The notes below the pieces were generated by a model that had not been told where the DNA came from, did no database searches, and saw only the letters and a list, made by a program, of their open reading frames with translations. A stretch of DNA of 64,000 nucleotides, taken from assembly GCF_013366375.1 (NCBI RefSeq), contig NZ_JABWMJ010000006.1, positions 297,062 through 361,061 on the forward strand, written 5' to 3'. Shown here one piece after another: positions 46,340 through 56,898 of this stretch (position 1 is its first letter; every line of letters begins with the position of its first letter). Made by a program: the position numbers and the translations under genes. The DNA comes from Rhizobacter koreensis. GTDB taxonomy: Bacteria; Pseudomonadota; Gammaproteobacteria; Burkholderiales; Burkholderiaceae_C.

Positions 46340-49300
46340 TCAAGCGAGCGCGCGTTCGGCGCGCGCCTTCCCGGCGTAGCGCCCGACCAGCGCGAGCAGC
46401 TCGTCCTCCGAGTAGGGCTTGCCGAGGTAGTGATCGACGCCGAGTTCGGCCGCGTGGTCGCGGTGCTTCTGCGCGATGCGCGAGGTGATCATCACGATCG
46501 GCAGGTCGGGCCAGCGTGCGTCCGAGCGGATGTTGCGCACCAGATCGAAACCGTCCATGCGCGGCATCTCGATGTCCGAGAGCACCACCGCCGGCGTTTC
46601 CTCGGCAAGACGCTCGAGCGCGTCGAGTCCATCCTTGGCGAGCACCACGCGGTAGCCCTCGCGCACGAGCAGGCGCTGCGTCACGCGGCGCACGGTGAGC
46701 GAGTCGTCGACCACCAGTACCAGCGGGGCAGCCGGCCGCACGTCGTCGGCGCGCAGCAGCGCCGCCGGATGCTGCGGCAGCGCGCCGCTGGCGATGCGCG
46801 AGGCGGCGCGGGCGGAATCGCCGTAAAGCGTCGCCAGGGCGACCGGGTTGTAGATCAGCGCCGCCTCGCCCGAGGCGAGCAGCGTCACCCCGGCGAGACC
46901 CGGCAGCCGCGACAGCTGCGGGCCGAGGTTCTTGACCACCACTTCCTGGTTGCCGAGCACGTCGTCGACGTGCACCGCGATGCGCTGCTGGGCGCTGCGG
47001 ATGATCACGATCGGCTTCGTGCGCCCGCCGAGCTCAGCCGGACGCGGGCTGATCTGCAGCAGCGCGCCGAGCCAGAAGAACGGCAGCGCGCGCTCCTCGT
47101 AGACGAAGGCGCCGCTCGCATACGAGGCCTCGAGCACGTCGTCGTCGGCGCGCCGCACGATCTCGACCAGCGTCGACGGCACGGCGATGCGGCTCGACCC
47201 GCAGCGCAGCATCACCACCTGCGTGACCGCGGTCGTGAGCGGCAGGATCAGCTTGAACGACGTGCCCTGACCGCGCTCGGTCGCGGTCTCGATGCGGCCC
47301 CCCATCGCGATCACGTCGGAGCGCACGACGTCCATGCCGACGCCGCGCCCCGCGAGCTCGGTCACGGTCGACGCCGTCGAGAAGCCCGGCGTGAAGATCA
47401 GGTTGGCGAGCGCGGCGTCGTCGAGCTCGCTCGCCGCGCCGATCAGTCCCATCGCGACCGCCTTGGCGCGGATGCGTTCGAGGTCGAGCCCGGCGCCATC
47501 GTCGCGGAACTCGACGCCGACTTCGTTGCCCTCGTGGGAGAGCGCCACCACGATGCTGCCGGTCGGGTCCTTGCCGGCGGCGCTGCGCTCGGCCGGCGTC
47601 TCGATGCCGTGCGTCACGCAATTGCGCAGCAGGTGCTCGAAGGCGCCGACCATGCGGTCGAGAACGCCACGGTCGACTTCGATCGAGCCGCCGACGATGT
47701 CGAGGCGGACCTGCTTGCCGGTTTCCTTGGCGGTGACGCGCACCACGCGATAGAGGCGGTCCGAGAGGCCCTCGAACTCGATCATTCGCGTGCGCAGCAG
47801 GTCGTCCTGCAGCCCGCGCGTGAGACGCGCCTGCGCGACCAGCTCGTCCTCGGTGTTCTCGAGGCCGCGCTGCAGGGTGCGCTGGACCGTGGCGACGTCG
47901 TTGACCGACTCCGCCATCATCCGCGTCAGCTCCTGAAAGCGCGTGAAGCGGTCGAACTCGAGCGCGTCGAACTCCTGGGATGCGGCCTTGGCCGCTTCCA
48001 TCCGCGACGTCATCTGCAGCTCGCCCTGCAGCTCGATGTCGCGCAGCTGACCGCGCAGGCGCTCGAGGTTCTCGGCGAGGTCGGCGAGCGAGCTCTTGAT
48101 CTGGCCGACGCCCGCCTCGATGCGCGAACGCGTGATGCTCACCTCGCCGGCCTGGTTGACCAGCCGATCGAGCAGCGGCCCGCGCACGCGCACGGCCGAC
48201 TGCGAGGCCGCCGACTGGCGCTCGTCGACCTTCTCGGCCGGCACCACGTCGAGGAAGCGCGCCCAGTCGATCGCGGGCAGGGGCTGCACGTCGCCGGTGT
48301 ACGGGGCGGCTGCGCGCGGCTCGAGCGGCCCGGCGGCGGCTGCTTCGGCGCGGGGCGCCGCCGCCGCGCGCGCCGGCTCGCTCGCCGCCGGCACTTCGAC
48401 ATCGAAGGCCGCACTGCGCGGCGTCTCGGCGGGCTCGACCGGCACCGCGCCGCCCTGGCGCAGTGCCTCGAACGCCGCCGACATGGCGTCGCTCCTGGCC
48501 TGCAGCGGCTCGATCGCCGCGGCGTCGGCCTTGCCGCTCGCGGCGATGCGTTCGACCCCCGATTCGAGCCGGTGCGCCATCTCGCCGATGCGCATGGCGC
48601 CCGCAAGGCGCGCGCTGCCCTTGAGCGTGTGCAGCGTGCGCATGCACGCGGCAGGGTGAGCGCCGACGGCGGGCTCGTCGGCCCACTCGCGCAGATGCGC
48701 GGCCAGCTGCGGCAGCAGCTCGATCGCCTCTTCCTCGAAGATCTCGAACAGCTCGTCGTCCACCGCGTCGACGGCGTCGATCTCGTCGTCGTCGTCGGCC
48801 GCGCTCCAGTGCTCGAGCGGGGCATGCTGAGGCTCGACCGGCAGCGCGCCGAGCGGCTTCAGCTCGGTCATGCCGAGGCGGTCGAAGGCGGCGTCGACGG
48901 TGGCTTCGTCGGGGGTCGCGGTGGCGGTCTCGACGGGTGCGGCCGTCGCGTCGGCCGGGGCGGCGGTTTCATCGGACGAGCCGGCCACGGCATCGGCGAC
49001 CGGCGCACTGGCGGTGTCGGCGCGCGCTTCAGCGGCGCCCTCGAGCTGCGCGTCGCCCGAGGCCATGGTCGGCGCCGCGTCGGTCGCGGCCCTCGCGAGC
49101 TGCCCGTCGGCGAGATCGATCGACGAAGGTTCGTCCGCACGATCCATCGTCGGCTGCTCGGCCGGGTGATCGGCGGACGGCCGCTCGGCGCTCGCGTCGG
49201 CGACCGCGCCGCTCGTCCGCGGCGCGCCGTGCTGCACGGCATCGGCCACCGGTGCTCCGGCAAAGAGCGCGGCGAAAGCCTCGGCGGGCAGGTCGGCAAA

Positions 49301-52300
49301 GCCGTCGACCGCTTCCGGCAGGTCGGCTCCGGCCGGCTCGCCCGCGGCATCGACCGCGGCCGGCTCGGTGACCGGCATCCCGTTTTCCAGCGTGGAAAGG
49401 CCCGACAGCTCGAATTCGAGCGCGTCGGCGTCAGCGTCGACCATCGGCGCGGCGTCGCTGCCGGCCGGTGCGTCGTCGTGCAGGTCCGCCGCGGCCGGCG
49501 TCGCCTCGATCTGTAGCGCGTCGGCGCCGGTGCGCGCGTCGCTCGCGGCCGCATCGATGTCGGTCGCAGCGCGCAGCTCGTCATCCGCCGCCGCGGCGGC
49601 CGGCGGCGCTTCGTTCGTTGCAGCCGCAGCGGCCGCGCGCACGTCGTCGACGTGCGCCGGATCGGTCGTGCCTTCCCCGGGCAGGTCGAGCGAGATCAGG
49701 AACGAGTCCTCGGCCGCGATCGCGGCGTCGACGCCCGCGCGCGTGTCGAAGCCTTCCAGCTCCGACGCCGCGGCCTTCGCTTCGAGCGCGAGCGCCGAAT
49801 CGCGCTCGTGCGCGGCCAGGCGCACCAGCAGCTCAGGGCTCGGCGCCTTCAGGAAGCCGGCGGCGAACTGGTGCAGCAGCCCGCGAATCTCGTCGGCGGT
49901 GTCGTTGAAGAGCTGCGCCTCGACCTCGTCGCCGTGACCGATCGCCTGCGAACGGGCGAGGCTGTGCTCGAGCGTGCGCGCGAGCTGCGACAGATCGGCG
50001 AAGCCGACCGTCGCCGAGCTACCGGCGAGCGAGTGGGCGAACGCGATCGCGGTTTCGCCGACCGGCCGATCGACCTCGTGCGCCCACTCGGCCAGTTCGG
50101 TCGAGAGGCGACGCGACAGCTCGTCGGCCTCGTTCAGGTAGATGTTGAAGAGCGGGATGCCGATGCGCAGCGGGCCCACCGTCCTGACCGCGTCGTCGGC
50201 CGGCGCGGTGTCGGCGCCGATCGACAGATCGACGTGTTGGGCGGCGGCGTCGTCGAACGCGGTCGGCAGGTCGACCGTCGACGCCGGCTTCGCTTCGCCG
50301 CTGCCAAGGTCGAGCAGCAGGCCGCTCTGGGTCGGCAGCGCGTCGCCGGAACCGCTCGGCGTCAGCGGCTCGACGAGCGGCGGCACGCCGAACTCGCCGA
50401 GGTCGAGGTCGACCGATGACGAATCCGCGAAGCGCGGGTTGACGAGGGTGCGCTCGAGCGGCGGCACGGGCGTGTCTTCGAACGGGCTGTAGAGCGCCGG
50501 CACGTCGATGAACTCGGTGCGCGCGACCGGCGTGGCCGGCCCGGCCGGCGTGGCTTCGAGGCCGGCGAGATCGAGCTCGAACTCGACGTTCTCGCCGATC
50601 TCGACCACTTCCGGCAGCGGTTCGGGCAGCGTCACGCGGCCGCCCCCCGGCGCCGCCGGCGGCGTGCCGAGCTCGAGGTCGGCGGCGCTCGGCAGATCCG
50701 GCGGCAGCAGCAGCGAGGGCCGTGCGCCGCGCGAGGCGACTTCGACCGGTGCCGGGGCGCGCGGCGCCGGGGCGTCCGACGCGGGCAGTTCGGGCGCGGC
50801 CGGCGCGGCGTCGGCGAGCTCGAACGGCGCGAACAGCGGATCGGCCGGTGCGGTCGGCTCCGCATCGGCGGGCTCGGCGGCCGCCTCGACCGTTTCCATC
50901 GGCGCGTCGAAATCGAAGTTCTCGAGCGTCCAGTCGCCTTCGGCGGCCAGCTCGGACGCCGAAGGCGTCGCGGCAACCGGCAGCGCCGACGGCGCCTCGC
51001 CGGCACCCGCCAGTCGTTCGGCGGCGGCCTTGACGGTCGCGGCATCGTGCGCGCTCACGCTGCCGGCGGCGATCTCGTCGACCCAGCCCGCGAGGTAGCC
51101 GAGGCTCCAGCGCGTGAACTCGATCAGCGCCGGCGCGGCGGCGCCCTGCTCGGCGAGGTGCGCGTTGTAGATCTGCTCGCCGGCCCAGGCGGCTTCGCCG
51201 AAGTCCACGAGGCCGACCATGCGCGCGCTGCCCTTGAGCGTGTGGAAGGCGCGCCGCACGGTGGTGACGAGGGCGATGTTGTCCGGCGCGTGGCCGAGTT
51301 CGCCGCACGCCGTCTGCGCATCGCCGATGACCTCGCGCGCTTCCTCGAGGAAGATCTCGCGCATCTCGACGTCGTCCTCGACGCTCTCGACGGCACGCGG
51401 CGGCGCCGTCGGCGGCAGCGCGACGGGCCCGCCGAGCGGGCCTTGCGTGTCGAGCGCGCTCGCGTGGGCCAGGAAGTCGCCGAGCGCGCCCGAGAGCTCT
51501 TCGCGTGCGGCCTCGCCATCGTCACCGGCGCGGTGCAACGCCTGCTGGGCCTTCGACACGGCCGCCGCGAGGCCGCGCTCGTCGGCGGCCTGCGCCTCGT
51601 GCGAGAGGCGCTCGAGGTCGAGCGAGAGATCCTGCAGGGCGACGTCGTCGCGCGCAGAGATCGACGCGATCTGCTGGGCCTGCTCGATGAGCCGCGGGCC
51701 GGTCGGCGCGGCGGCCGGTCGCGTCGGCCGAGCGGCGGCGCTGCGGCCCATCACCGGCGCGAGCATGCCGGACTCGGCATCGAACGCGAACAGCGACTTG
51801 GCCATCTGCGGCTGCACGCTCAGCATGTCGATCATGAAGCCGAGCGCGCTGAGGTTGCCGGCGATGCGGTCGAACACGCCGGCCGCGCGCACGCGCTCCG
51901 GGTCGACCTGCGTCGAGGCGAGGCCGTCGACCTCGTCGCGCATGCGCAGCAGCGCACTCGATGCCGGGTCCATGCCGAGCACCGACAGCACGCCGCGCAT
52001 CGAGGAGAGCTGCGCCGGCACCGGCGCGAGCGGCGCCGGGTCGGACGGATCACGGAAGAAGCGGTCGATCGAGGCCTCGACCTCGCCGAGCGAGGCTCGC
52101 AGCTCCTGCACCACGCTGCCCATCGTCTGGCGATCGGAGACGCGGCGGTAGAGCTCCTCCATCCAGGGCTCGAGCGGCTCCGAGGGCATGTCGCGGCGCA
52201 CCGCGCCCAGGCGCTCGGCCAGGCGCTGCACGCGCTCGGCGTGCGCCGGGTTGTCGAAGTCGCCGTCCTCGAGCGCGGCCTCGACGTAAAGCAGGCTGGT

Positions 52301-53524
52301 CGCGACTTCCATCGCGAGCTCGGCGGGCGGCCCCCCGTCGGTCCGCTGGGTCTGCGCGACCGCGTTCAGCAGCTCGCCGGCGAACGCGTCGCCGAACGGG
52401 AACAGGCGCCGCAGCGAATCGCCGACCAGCGAGAACGGCTCCGCCAGGCCGGCGAGGCGGTGCGTCTCGCCGTTGGCGACGGCCGACCACGCCTCCTTCG
52501 CGGCAGCGAGGCGCTTTCTCGCGTGGGTGATGGTCGCCGGGTCGAAGCGGCCAAGGCCGCTCGCCAGGTAGTCGACCGGTTCGGGGTCGGGCAGCGCATA
52601 GACGTCGCGCACGCGGGCGAGGCGCGGCGCCGGCTGCGCCGGCGTCGGCGCGGCGCTCTGCGCGCAGAAGAACAGCAGGTCGCGCGCGAGGCGCTCCGAC
52701 ACGTCGGTGTCGCCGCGCTGCAGGATGCGGAACTGGGCGAGCAGGCGCGAGGCGACGCGCTTGCTGAAGACGTCGAAGCCGAGCAGCCCCACGCCCTGCG
52801 CCTCGAACATCGCGGCGGCAAGGCTCCAGAAGGTGCGCACCTGCGGGTCGGCGGCGGTGACGCCGAGGCCGGCGCAGAGCTCGCTCATGCGCGTGGCCGC
52901 TTCGGTCGGCGCGGCGCCGCGCATCAGCCCGAGCAGCTGGGCCTCGAGCTCGGCGCGGGTGGCGGCATCCGCCGCGCGCGGCTGGGCCGTGTCGTCGTCC
53001 GGCAGGTCGCGCCAGCGCCAGTCGGCGGCCCAGAGGTCGGCCGGATGGACGCGCTCGGCGCCGATCGCCTCCTGCACCGCGCGGTACTGCGGGAACAGCG
53101 AAAGCGGCGAGACCGGCTTGCCGGCGAGCAGGCGCGACAGGAAGTCGAGCAGCGCGAACGACGAGCGCTCGATGTCGCCGACGAGTTCGGCGCTCAGCGT
53201 GCGCGGGCGCGCGATGCTGCGCTGGACCGCCGCCTCGCTCGCGCGCAGCACCGTGGCCGGGCCGGGCAGGCCGACCAGCTCGAGCGCGCCGACGCCCTGG
53301 TGCAGTTGCGCGCGCGCCGTGCGCAGGATGCCGGGCTCGACCGAGCCGATGTCCGAGCCGCTGACGGTGTCGTTGTCCTTGAGGAACCGGCGCAGTGCCT
53401 TGTGCGCGCCGTCGAGCGATTTGCGCAGTTCCTCATGAACCCAGGCGACCGCGCTGAGGTCGTCGTGGGTCGACGCCGCCGCGGGTGCCTCGAGTTCGAA
53501 TGCGTCGTCGCGGCTGCTGTCCAT
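46340..53524 (-). CDS. chpA: ChpA/PilL-type hybrid chemosensory histidine kinase for twitching motility
   Basis: A 2394-residue CheA-like kinase, close in size to Pseudomonas ChpA. Histidine phosphotransfer domains are marked by FHTLKGSARMVG (His about 761), FAHSLAGSSATVG (about 1163) and LHTLKGSARLAG (about 1631); other degenerate ones may lie in the N-terminal half. A low-complexity Ala/Asp/Pro linker lies at about 1265-1555. The kinase core has a dimerisation helix, LLRNCVTHGIETPAERSA (about 1970), DDGAGLDLERI and GRGVGMDVVRSDV; a CheW-like domain and a receiver with Asp about 2316 (VLSDIEMPRMDG) follow. It should phosphorylate PilG and PilH. GAGG lies 6 bases before the ATG. Confidence 0.95.
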   Translation of the reverse strand: MDSSRDDAFELEAPAAASTHDDLSAVAWVHEELRKSLDGAHKALRRFLKDNDTVSGSDIGSVEPGILRTARAQLHQGVGALELVGLPGPATVLRASEAAVQRSIARPRTLSAELVGDIERSSFALLDFLSRLLAGKPVSPLSLFPQYRAVQEAIGAERVHPADLWAADWRWRDLPDDDTAQPRAADAATRAELEAQLLGLMRGAAPTEAATRMSELCAGLGVTAADPQVRTFWSLAAAMFEAQGVGLLGFDVFSKRVASRLLAQFRILQRGDTDVSERLARDLLFFCAQSAAPTPAQPAPRLARVRDVYALPDPEPVDYLASGLGRFDPATITHARKRLAAAKEAWSAVANGETHRLAGLAEPFSLVGDSLRRLFPFGDAFAGELLNAVAQTQRTDGGPPAELAMEVATSLLYVEAALEDGDFDNPAHAERVQRLAERLGAVRRDMPSEPLEPWMEELYRRVSDRQTMGSVVQELRASLGEVEASIDRFFRDPSDPAPLAPVPAQLSSMRGVLSVLGMDPASSALLRMRDEVDGLASTQVDPERVRAAGVFDRIAGNLSALGFMIDMLSVQPQMAKSLFAFDAESGMLAPVMGRSAAARPTRPAAAPTGPRLIEQAQQIASISARDDVALQDLSLDLERLSHEAQAADERGLAAAVSKAQQALHRAGDDGEAAREELSGALGDFLAHASALDTQGPLGGPVALPPTAPPRAVESVEDDVEMREIFLEEAREVIGDAQTACGELGHAPDNIALVTTVRRAFHTLKGSARMVGLVDFGEAAWAGEQIYNAHLAEQGAAAPALIEFTRWSLGYLAGWVDEIAAGSVSAHDAATVKAAAERLAGAGEAPSALPVAATPSASELAAEGDWTLENFDFDAPMETVEAAAEPADAEPTAPADPLFAPFELADAAPAAPELPASDAPAPRAPAPVEVASRGARPSLLLPPDLPSAADLELGTPPAAPGGGRVTLPEPLPEVVEIGENVEFELDLAGLEATPAGPATPVARTEFIDVPALYSPFEDTPVPPLERTLVNPRFADSSSVDLDLGEFGVPPLVEPLTPSGSGDALPTQSGLLLDLGSGEAKPASTVDLPTAFDDAAAQHVDLSIGADTAPADDAVRTVGPLRIGIPLFNIYLNEADELSRRLSTELAEWAHEVDRPVGETAIAFAHSLAGSSATVGFADLSQLARTLEHSLARSQAIGHGDEVEAQLFNDTADEIRGLLHQFAAGFLKAPSPELLVRLAAHERDSALALEAKAAASELEGFDTRAGVDAAIAAEDSFLISLDLPGEGTTDPAHVDDVRAAAAAATNEAPPAAAAADDELRAATDIDAAASDARTGADALQIEATPAAADLHDDAPAGSDAAPMVDADADALEFELSGLSTLENGMPVTEPAAVDAAGEPAGADLPEAVDGFADLPAEAFAALFAGAPVADAVQHGAPRTSGAVADASAERPSADHPAEQPTMDRADEPSSIDLADGQLARAATDAAPTMASGDAQLEGAAEARADTASAPVADAVAGSSDETAAPADATAAPVETATATPDEATVDAAFDRLGMTELKPLGALPVEPQHAPLEHWSAADDDDEIDAVDAVDDELFEIFEEEAIELLPQLAAHLREWADEPAVGAHPAACMRTLHTLKGSARLAGAMRIGEMAHRLESGVERIAASGKADAAAIEPLQARSDAMSAAFEALRQGGAVPVEPAETPRSAAFDVEVPAASEPARAAAAPRAEAAAAGPLEPRAAAPYTGDVQPLPAIDWARFLDVVPAEKVDERQSAASQSAVRVRGPLLDRLVNQAGEVSITRSRIEAGVGQIKSSLADLAENLERLRGQLRDIELQGELQMTSRMEAAKAASQEFDALEFDRFTRFQELTRMMAESVNDVATVQRTLQRGLENTEDELVAQARLTRGLQDDLLRTRMIEFEGLSDRLYRVVRVTAKETGKQVRLDIVGGSIEVDRGVLDRMVGAFEHLLRNCVTHGIETPAERSAAGKDPTGSIVVALSHEGNEVGVEFRDDGAGLDLERIRAKAVAMGLIGAASELDDAALANLIFTPGFSTASTVTELAGRGVGMDVVRSDVIAMGGRIETATERGQGTSFKLILPLTTAVTQVVMLRCGSSRIAVPSTLVEIVRRADDDVLEASYASGAFVYEERALPFFWLGALLQISPRPAELGGRTKPIVIIRSAQQRIAVHVDDVLGNQEVVVKNLGPQLSRLPGLAGVTLLASGEAALIYNPVALATLYGDSARAASRIASGALPQHPAALLRADDVRPAAPLVLVVDDSLTVRRVTQRLLVREGYRVVLAKDGLDALERLAEETPAVVLSDIEMPRMDGFDLVRNIRSDARWPDLPIVMITSRIAQKHRDHAAELGVDHYLGKPYSEDELLALVGRYAGKARAERALA

Positions 53525-53597
53525 CGTGACCTCGGTGTTCAAGGGTGGGCGCGCCGTCCGTGGGCGCGCCGGTCGGCGCTGCGAAAGGTCATCGGGC

Positions 53598-55922
53598 TCA
53601 GGCGATCTTGAAGCGGGCGACCGACTGCGCGAGCTCCTCGGCGGTACGCGACAGCTCGCGCACCATCTGCGCGGTCGAGCGCGTGCCCTCACCGGTCTGC
53701 TCGGTCACCGCGAAGATGTGCTGGATGTTCGACGCGACGACGTTGGCTTCCTCGGCTTCGGCCAGGGCGCGCCTCGAGATCTGCTCGATCAGGTCAGCCA
53801 GGCGCCGCGACACGCGGTCGATGTCGGCGAGCGCCGAGCCGGCTGCGTCCGACAGGCGCGTCCCTTCGACCACGCCCTGCGTCGAGCGCTCCATCGCGCC
53901 CACCGCGTCCTGGGTGTCGGTCTGGATCGTCTTGACGAGCGCCGCGATCTGCCGCGTCGCATCGCCCGAGCGTTCCGCCAGGCGCTGCACTTCCTCGGCG
54001 ACCACCGAGAAGCCGCGGCCCGCTTCGCCGGCCGACGCCGCCTGGATCGCCGCGTTGAGCGCGAGCACGTTGGTCTGCTCGGTGATGTCGGAGATCAGCT
54101 CGGTGATCTCGCCGATCTCCTGCGACGACTCGCCCAGGCGCTTGATGCGCTTGGAGGTTTCCTGGATCTGGTCGCGGATCGAGTTCATGCCGCCGATCGT
54201 GTTCTGCACCGCGCGCAGGCCCGAGTTCGCGACCTCGAGCGACTGCCGGGCGACCTTGGCGCTTTCCTGCGCCTGCGCCGACACGTCGTTGATGCGATGC
54301 GCCATCTGCAGCACCGATTCACCGGTGTCGCGGATCTCGCGCAGCTGCTCGGACGAGGTGGCGAGCAGCTCGGTCGAGTTGGCCTCGACCTGCTCGGTGG
54401 TCGCGGTCACCCGGCTCACCGTGCCCTGCACCTGCGCCACCAGGGTGCGCAGCTCCTCGACGGTGTAGTTCACCGAATCGGCGATCGCGCCGGTGATGTC
54501 TTCGGTCACGGTGGCCTGCTGCGTGAGGTCGCCCTCGGCGACGCCCTGCAGCTCGTTCATCAGGCGAAGAATCGCGGCCTGGTTGGCGTCGTTGACGCGC
54601 TTGGCTTCCTGCTCCTGGTTCTCGGCCTCGAGGCGACGGTTCTGCGCGAGCGTGGCGCGGTGGCGCTGCTCGGTCACGAAGAGGCGCAGGAACCCGGCGC
54701 CGCCGAGCGCGACCAGCGCGACCGACAGCACCAGCAGCAGCGGCGTCAGCGTGCCCACGCCGGCTTCGGAGCCGAGCCGGTCCTGCACCGTCTGCAGGCC
54801 GCGGCGCAGCGGCTCGCTGTCTCGGATGATGGTGTTCTGTGCTTCGCGGGCGGCGTTCAGCGCCGGCAGGTTGTCGAGAATGACGCCACCGCGGGTGCGC
54901 GTCTCCTGGTAGAGGCGCGAGAGAGCCACCAGGCGCTCGCGGATCTGCGGGTCGCGCGTCGGCGCGAGGCCGATGCCGGGGTTGCCCTCGAGCAGGCCCT
55001 TCGTGATCTCGTTGAACGCGTTGAGGTCCTTGCCGAGCAGGAACACGGCCTCCGGGTTGACGCCCTCGCCGGTGAGAAACTCGTTGGCCGACTTGCCGAT
55101 GCGCTGGGTCAGCATCTGCAGCTGGCCGAGCACGGCCACCTCGCTGGAGCCGGCGTCGCGCTGCAGCTTGAGGGCGACGATCGACTCGGTCGCCTCGAGC
55201 AGCTCCTGCGACTGCCGGTTGATGCTGCGCAGCGCCTGGCTGACGTCGGTCAGCGCCTTCTGCTGCGCGAGCACGACGCGCGCCGCCTTCTCGCTCTGGT
55301 CGACCAGCGGCACCACGCTGTTGAGCGACTCCTGCACGCCCGACGGCACCGCGGCGATGTTGGCGTCGCCGCTCTTGAGGCCCCGCACGTTGGTCGCGAG
55401 CACGTCGACGCTGTCCTTGAGCTCGGGGAATGCCGCGGGGTTGCCGATCAGCGCCTGCGACACCGACTTGGCGAGGCGCTGCGACTGCATCAACGCCTGG
55501 CCGGTCGCCGCGACCTGCGCCGAGCCGCGACTGGCGGTCGCGAAGGCGAGGATCGCGAGCACGATCGCGCCGATCACGCCGAGCGCGATCATGCCGAGCA
55601 GGATCCGTTGCTGCTCGGCGATGGGGCGCTTGCCGATCACCGGCAGCGGCCTGGCGGCCTCCGCCGGCGCCGGCTCGGCGGCGTCGGAGACGTCGGCGAA
55701 GTCCGTCGCGCCGGCCGACGACGCCGCCGGCGAGATGATCGACGTGCCGTGATCGAACGCCGGCAGGCCGACATGGGCCGCGCCGGCGTCCGGCCGCTCG
55801 ACCGTCTCGACCTCGTCGGCCACGCCGCTCGCGTACGGGTCGACCGACGCCGCCGCGATCGTGTCGGACTCGCCGGCGGGGCCGCGCGTGTTCCAACCCT
55901 TGATCTTGTCCTTGAAGCTCAT
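53598..55922 (-). CDS. pilJ: PilJ-type methyl-accepting chemoreceptor
   Basis: A 774-residue transmembrane receptor of the Chp system. A cytoplasmic N-terminal part of about 105 residues precedes the first membrane helix ([20 protein letters not shown]). The periplasmic PilJ-type sensor spans about 130-390, then a second helix (about 395-418), HAMP-like region and signalling domain. The hairpin tip sequence [28 protein letters not shown] is split over about residues 630-660 and is highly conserved. No C-terminal CheR-binding pentapeptide is present. It passes signal to PilI and ChpA. GAGG precedes the ATG by 6 bases. Confidence 0.95.
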   Translation of the reverse strand: MSFKDKIKGWNTRGPAGESDTIAAASVDPYASGVADEVETVERPDAGAAHVGLPAFDHGTSIISPAASSAGATDFADVSDAAEPAPAEAARPLPVIGKRPIAEQQRILLGMIALGVIGAIVLAILAFATASRGSAQVAATGQALMQSQRLAKSVSQALIGNPAAFPELKDSVDVLATNVRGLKSGDANIAAVPSGVQESLNSVVPLVDQSEKAARVVLAQQKALTDVSQALRSINRQSQELLEATESIVALKLQRDAGSSEVAVLGQLQMLTQRIGKSANEFLTGEGVNPEAVFLLGKDLNAFNEITKGLLEGNPGIGLAPTRDPQIRERLVALSRLYQETRTRGGVILDNLPALNAAREAQNTIIRDSEPLRRGLQTVQDRLGSEAGVGTLTPLLLVLSVALVALGGAGFLRLFVTEQRHRATLAQNRRLEAENQEQEAKRVNDANQAAILRLMNELQGVAEGDLTQQATVTEDITGAIADSVNYTVEELRTLVAQVQGTVSRVTATTEQVEANSTELLATSSEQLREIRDTGESVLQMAHRINDVSAQAQESAKVARQSLEVANSGLRAVQNTIGGMNSIRDQIQETSKRIKRLGESSQEIGEITELISDITEQTNVLALNAAIQAASAGEAGRGFSVVAEEVQRLAERSGDATRQIAALVKTIQTDTQDAVGAMERSTQGVVEGTRLSDAAGSALADIDRVSRRLADLIEQISRRALAEAEEANVVASNIQHIFAVTEQTGEGTRSTAQMVRELSRTAEELAQSVARFKIA

Positions 55923-55941
55923 CAGCGACCTCTTCAGGTTC

Positions 55942-56460
55942 TCAATTCACGATGCGCAGGAACGATTCGTCGCGCGCCAGTTCGGCAAGACTCAGCTCCT
56001 GCCACACCCGGCCGTTGCCATCGCGGTAGCCGGGGCCGGCGAACGCCGGGCGTGCGCCGCCTGGCGCGTCGTGGCTCGTCAGTTCGTCCTCCCCGCGCAG
56101 CCCGGCGAGGCGGTCGACCATCAGCACGCAGTTGATGTCGAGTGCGGGGTTGAAGCCGACGAGCCGCGCCTGGTCGCGCGCGTCGTCGGCCGGCAGGCCC
56201 AGAAAGCCCGCGAGCTCGACCACGCCTTGCAGGTGGCCGCGCAGGTTGGCGACGCCCAGGAACCAGCGCTGGCTGTGCGGCACCGGCAGCACCGGAGCGA
56301 GCGGGAAGATCTCGCCGGCATCGCGCAGCGGGAACAGGAAGCCGGCGCCACCCGCCTCGACCGCGAGCCACGACTTGCTGCCGCGGGTCTCGGTCTTGAC
56401 GGTCTGCAGCCGCTCGGCGAGCCGGCTCTGCAGGTCGCGCAGCGCTTGCTTGTTGGCCAT
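55942..56460 (-). CDS. pilI: PilI, CheW-like adaptor of the Chp system
   Basis: A 172-residue CheW-domain protein linking PilJ to Chp[25 protein letters not shown] is the CheW core (about residues 66-89). An N-terminal helix precedes the domain. It lies between pilH and pilJ with gaps of about 20 bases, so the set is one operon. Confidence 0.93.
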   Translation of the reverse strand: MANKQALRDLQSRLAERLQTVKTETRGSKSWLAVEAGGAGFLFPLRDAGEIFPLAPVLPVPHSQRWFLGVANLRGHLQGVVELAGFLGLPADDARDQARLVGFNPALDINCVLMVDRLAGLRGEDELTSHDAPGGARPAFAGPGYRDGNGRVWQELSLAELARDESFLRIVN

Positions 56461-56476
56461 CGCAGTCCCGTGCGGC

Positions 56477-56842
56477 TCAGTCGAACGCGCGGATCTTGGC
56501 CAAGAGGTCGGCCGCGTCGACGGGCTTGACGATGTAGTCGCGCGCCCCCTGCCGCATGCCCCAGACCTTGTCGGTCTCCTGGTTCTTGCTCGTGCACATG
56601 ATCACCGGCACGCCGGCATAGCGCGGGTCGCGGGTGATCGAGCGGGTCAGCTGGAAGCCGTTCTGCCCCGGCATCACGACGTCCATCAGGATCAGGTCGG
56701 GCGTTTCCTCGCCCAGGCGCTTCATCGCCTCTTCGCCGTTCTCGGCGACGCGCACGCTGAAGCCGCGCTTGCCGAGCAGCTCGGACAGGTGGTGCAGCTC
56801 GGTCTTCGAATCGTCGACCACCAGAATCTTCTGAATCGGCAT
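56477..56842 (-). CDS. pilH: PilH, single-domain response regulator
   Basis: A 121-residue receiver. The acidic pocket is VVDDSK, the phospho-acceptor is the Asp in LILMDVVMPG (about residue 52), followed by MCTSK (Thr switch) and DYIVKPVD (Lys). It has no output domain. In Pseudomonas PilH opposes PilG and modulates pilus retraction. It lies 56 bases after pilG. Confidence 0.93.
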   Translation of the reverse strand: MPIQKILVVDDSKTELHHLSELLGKRGFSVRVAENGEEAMKRLGEETPDLILMDVVMPGQNGFQLTRSITRDPRYAGVPVIMCTSKNQETDKVWGMRQGARDYIVKPVDAADLLAKIRAFD

Positions 56843-56898
56843 GAATGTTCCTCGATGGGGAGCGGCGGCCCGGCAGGCCGCGACGGCGCAGGCAGCGC

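Noticed and set aside
46328..49516. Very long open frame (about 1060 codons) antisense to chpA, with further ones at 51047-53611 and 53526-56135
   Set aside because: In very GC-rich DNA the strand opposite a gene is often free of stops. The translations are Arg/His/Ala-rich without motifs, while the sense strand encodes intact ChpA and PilJ domains.
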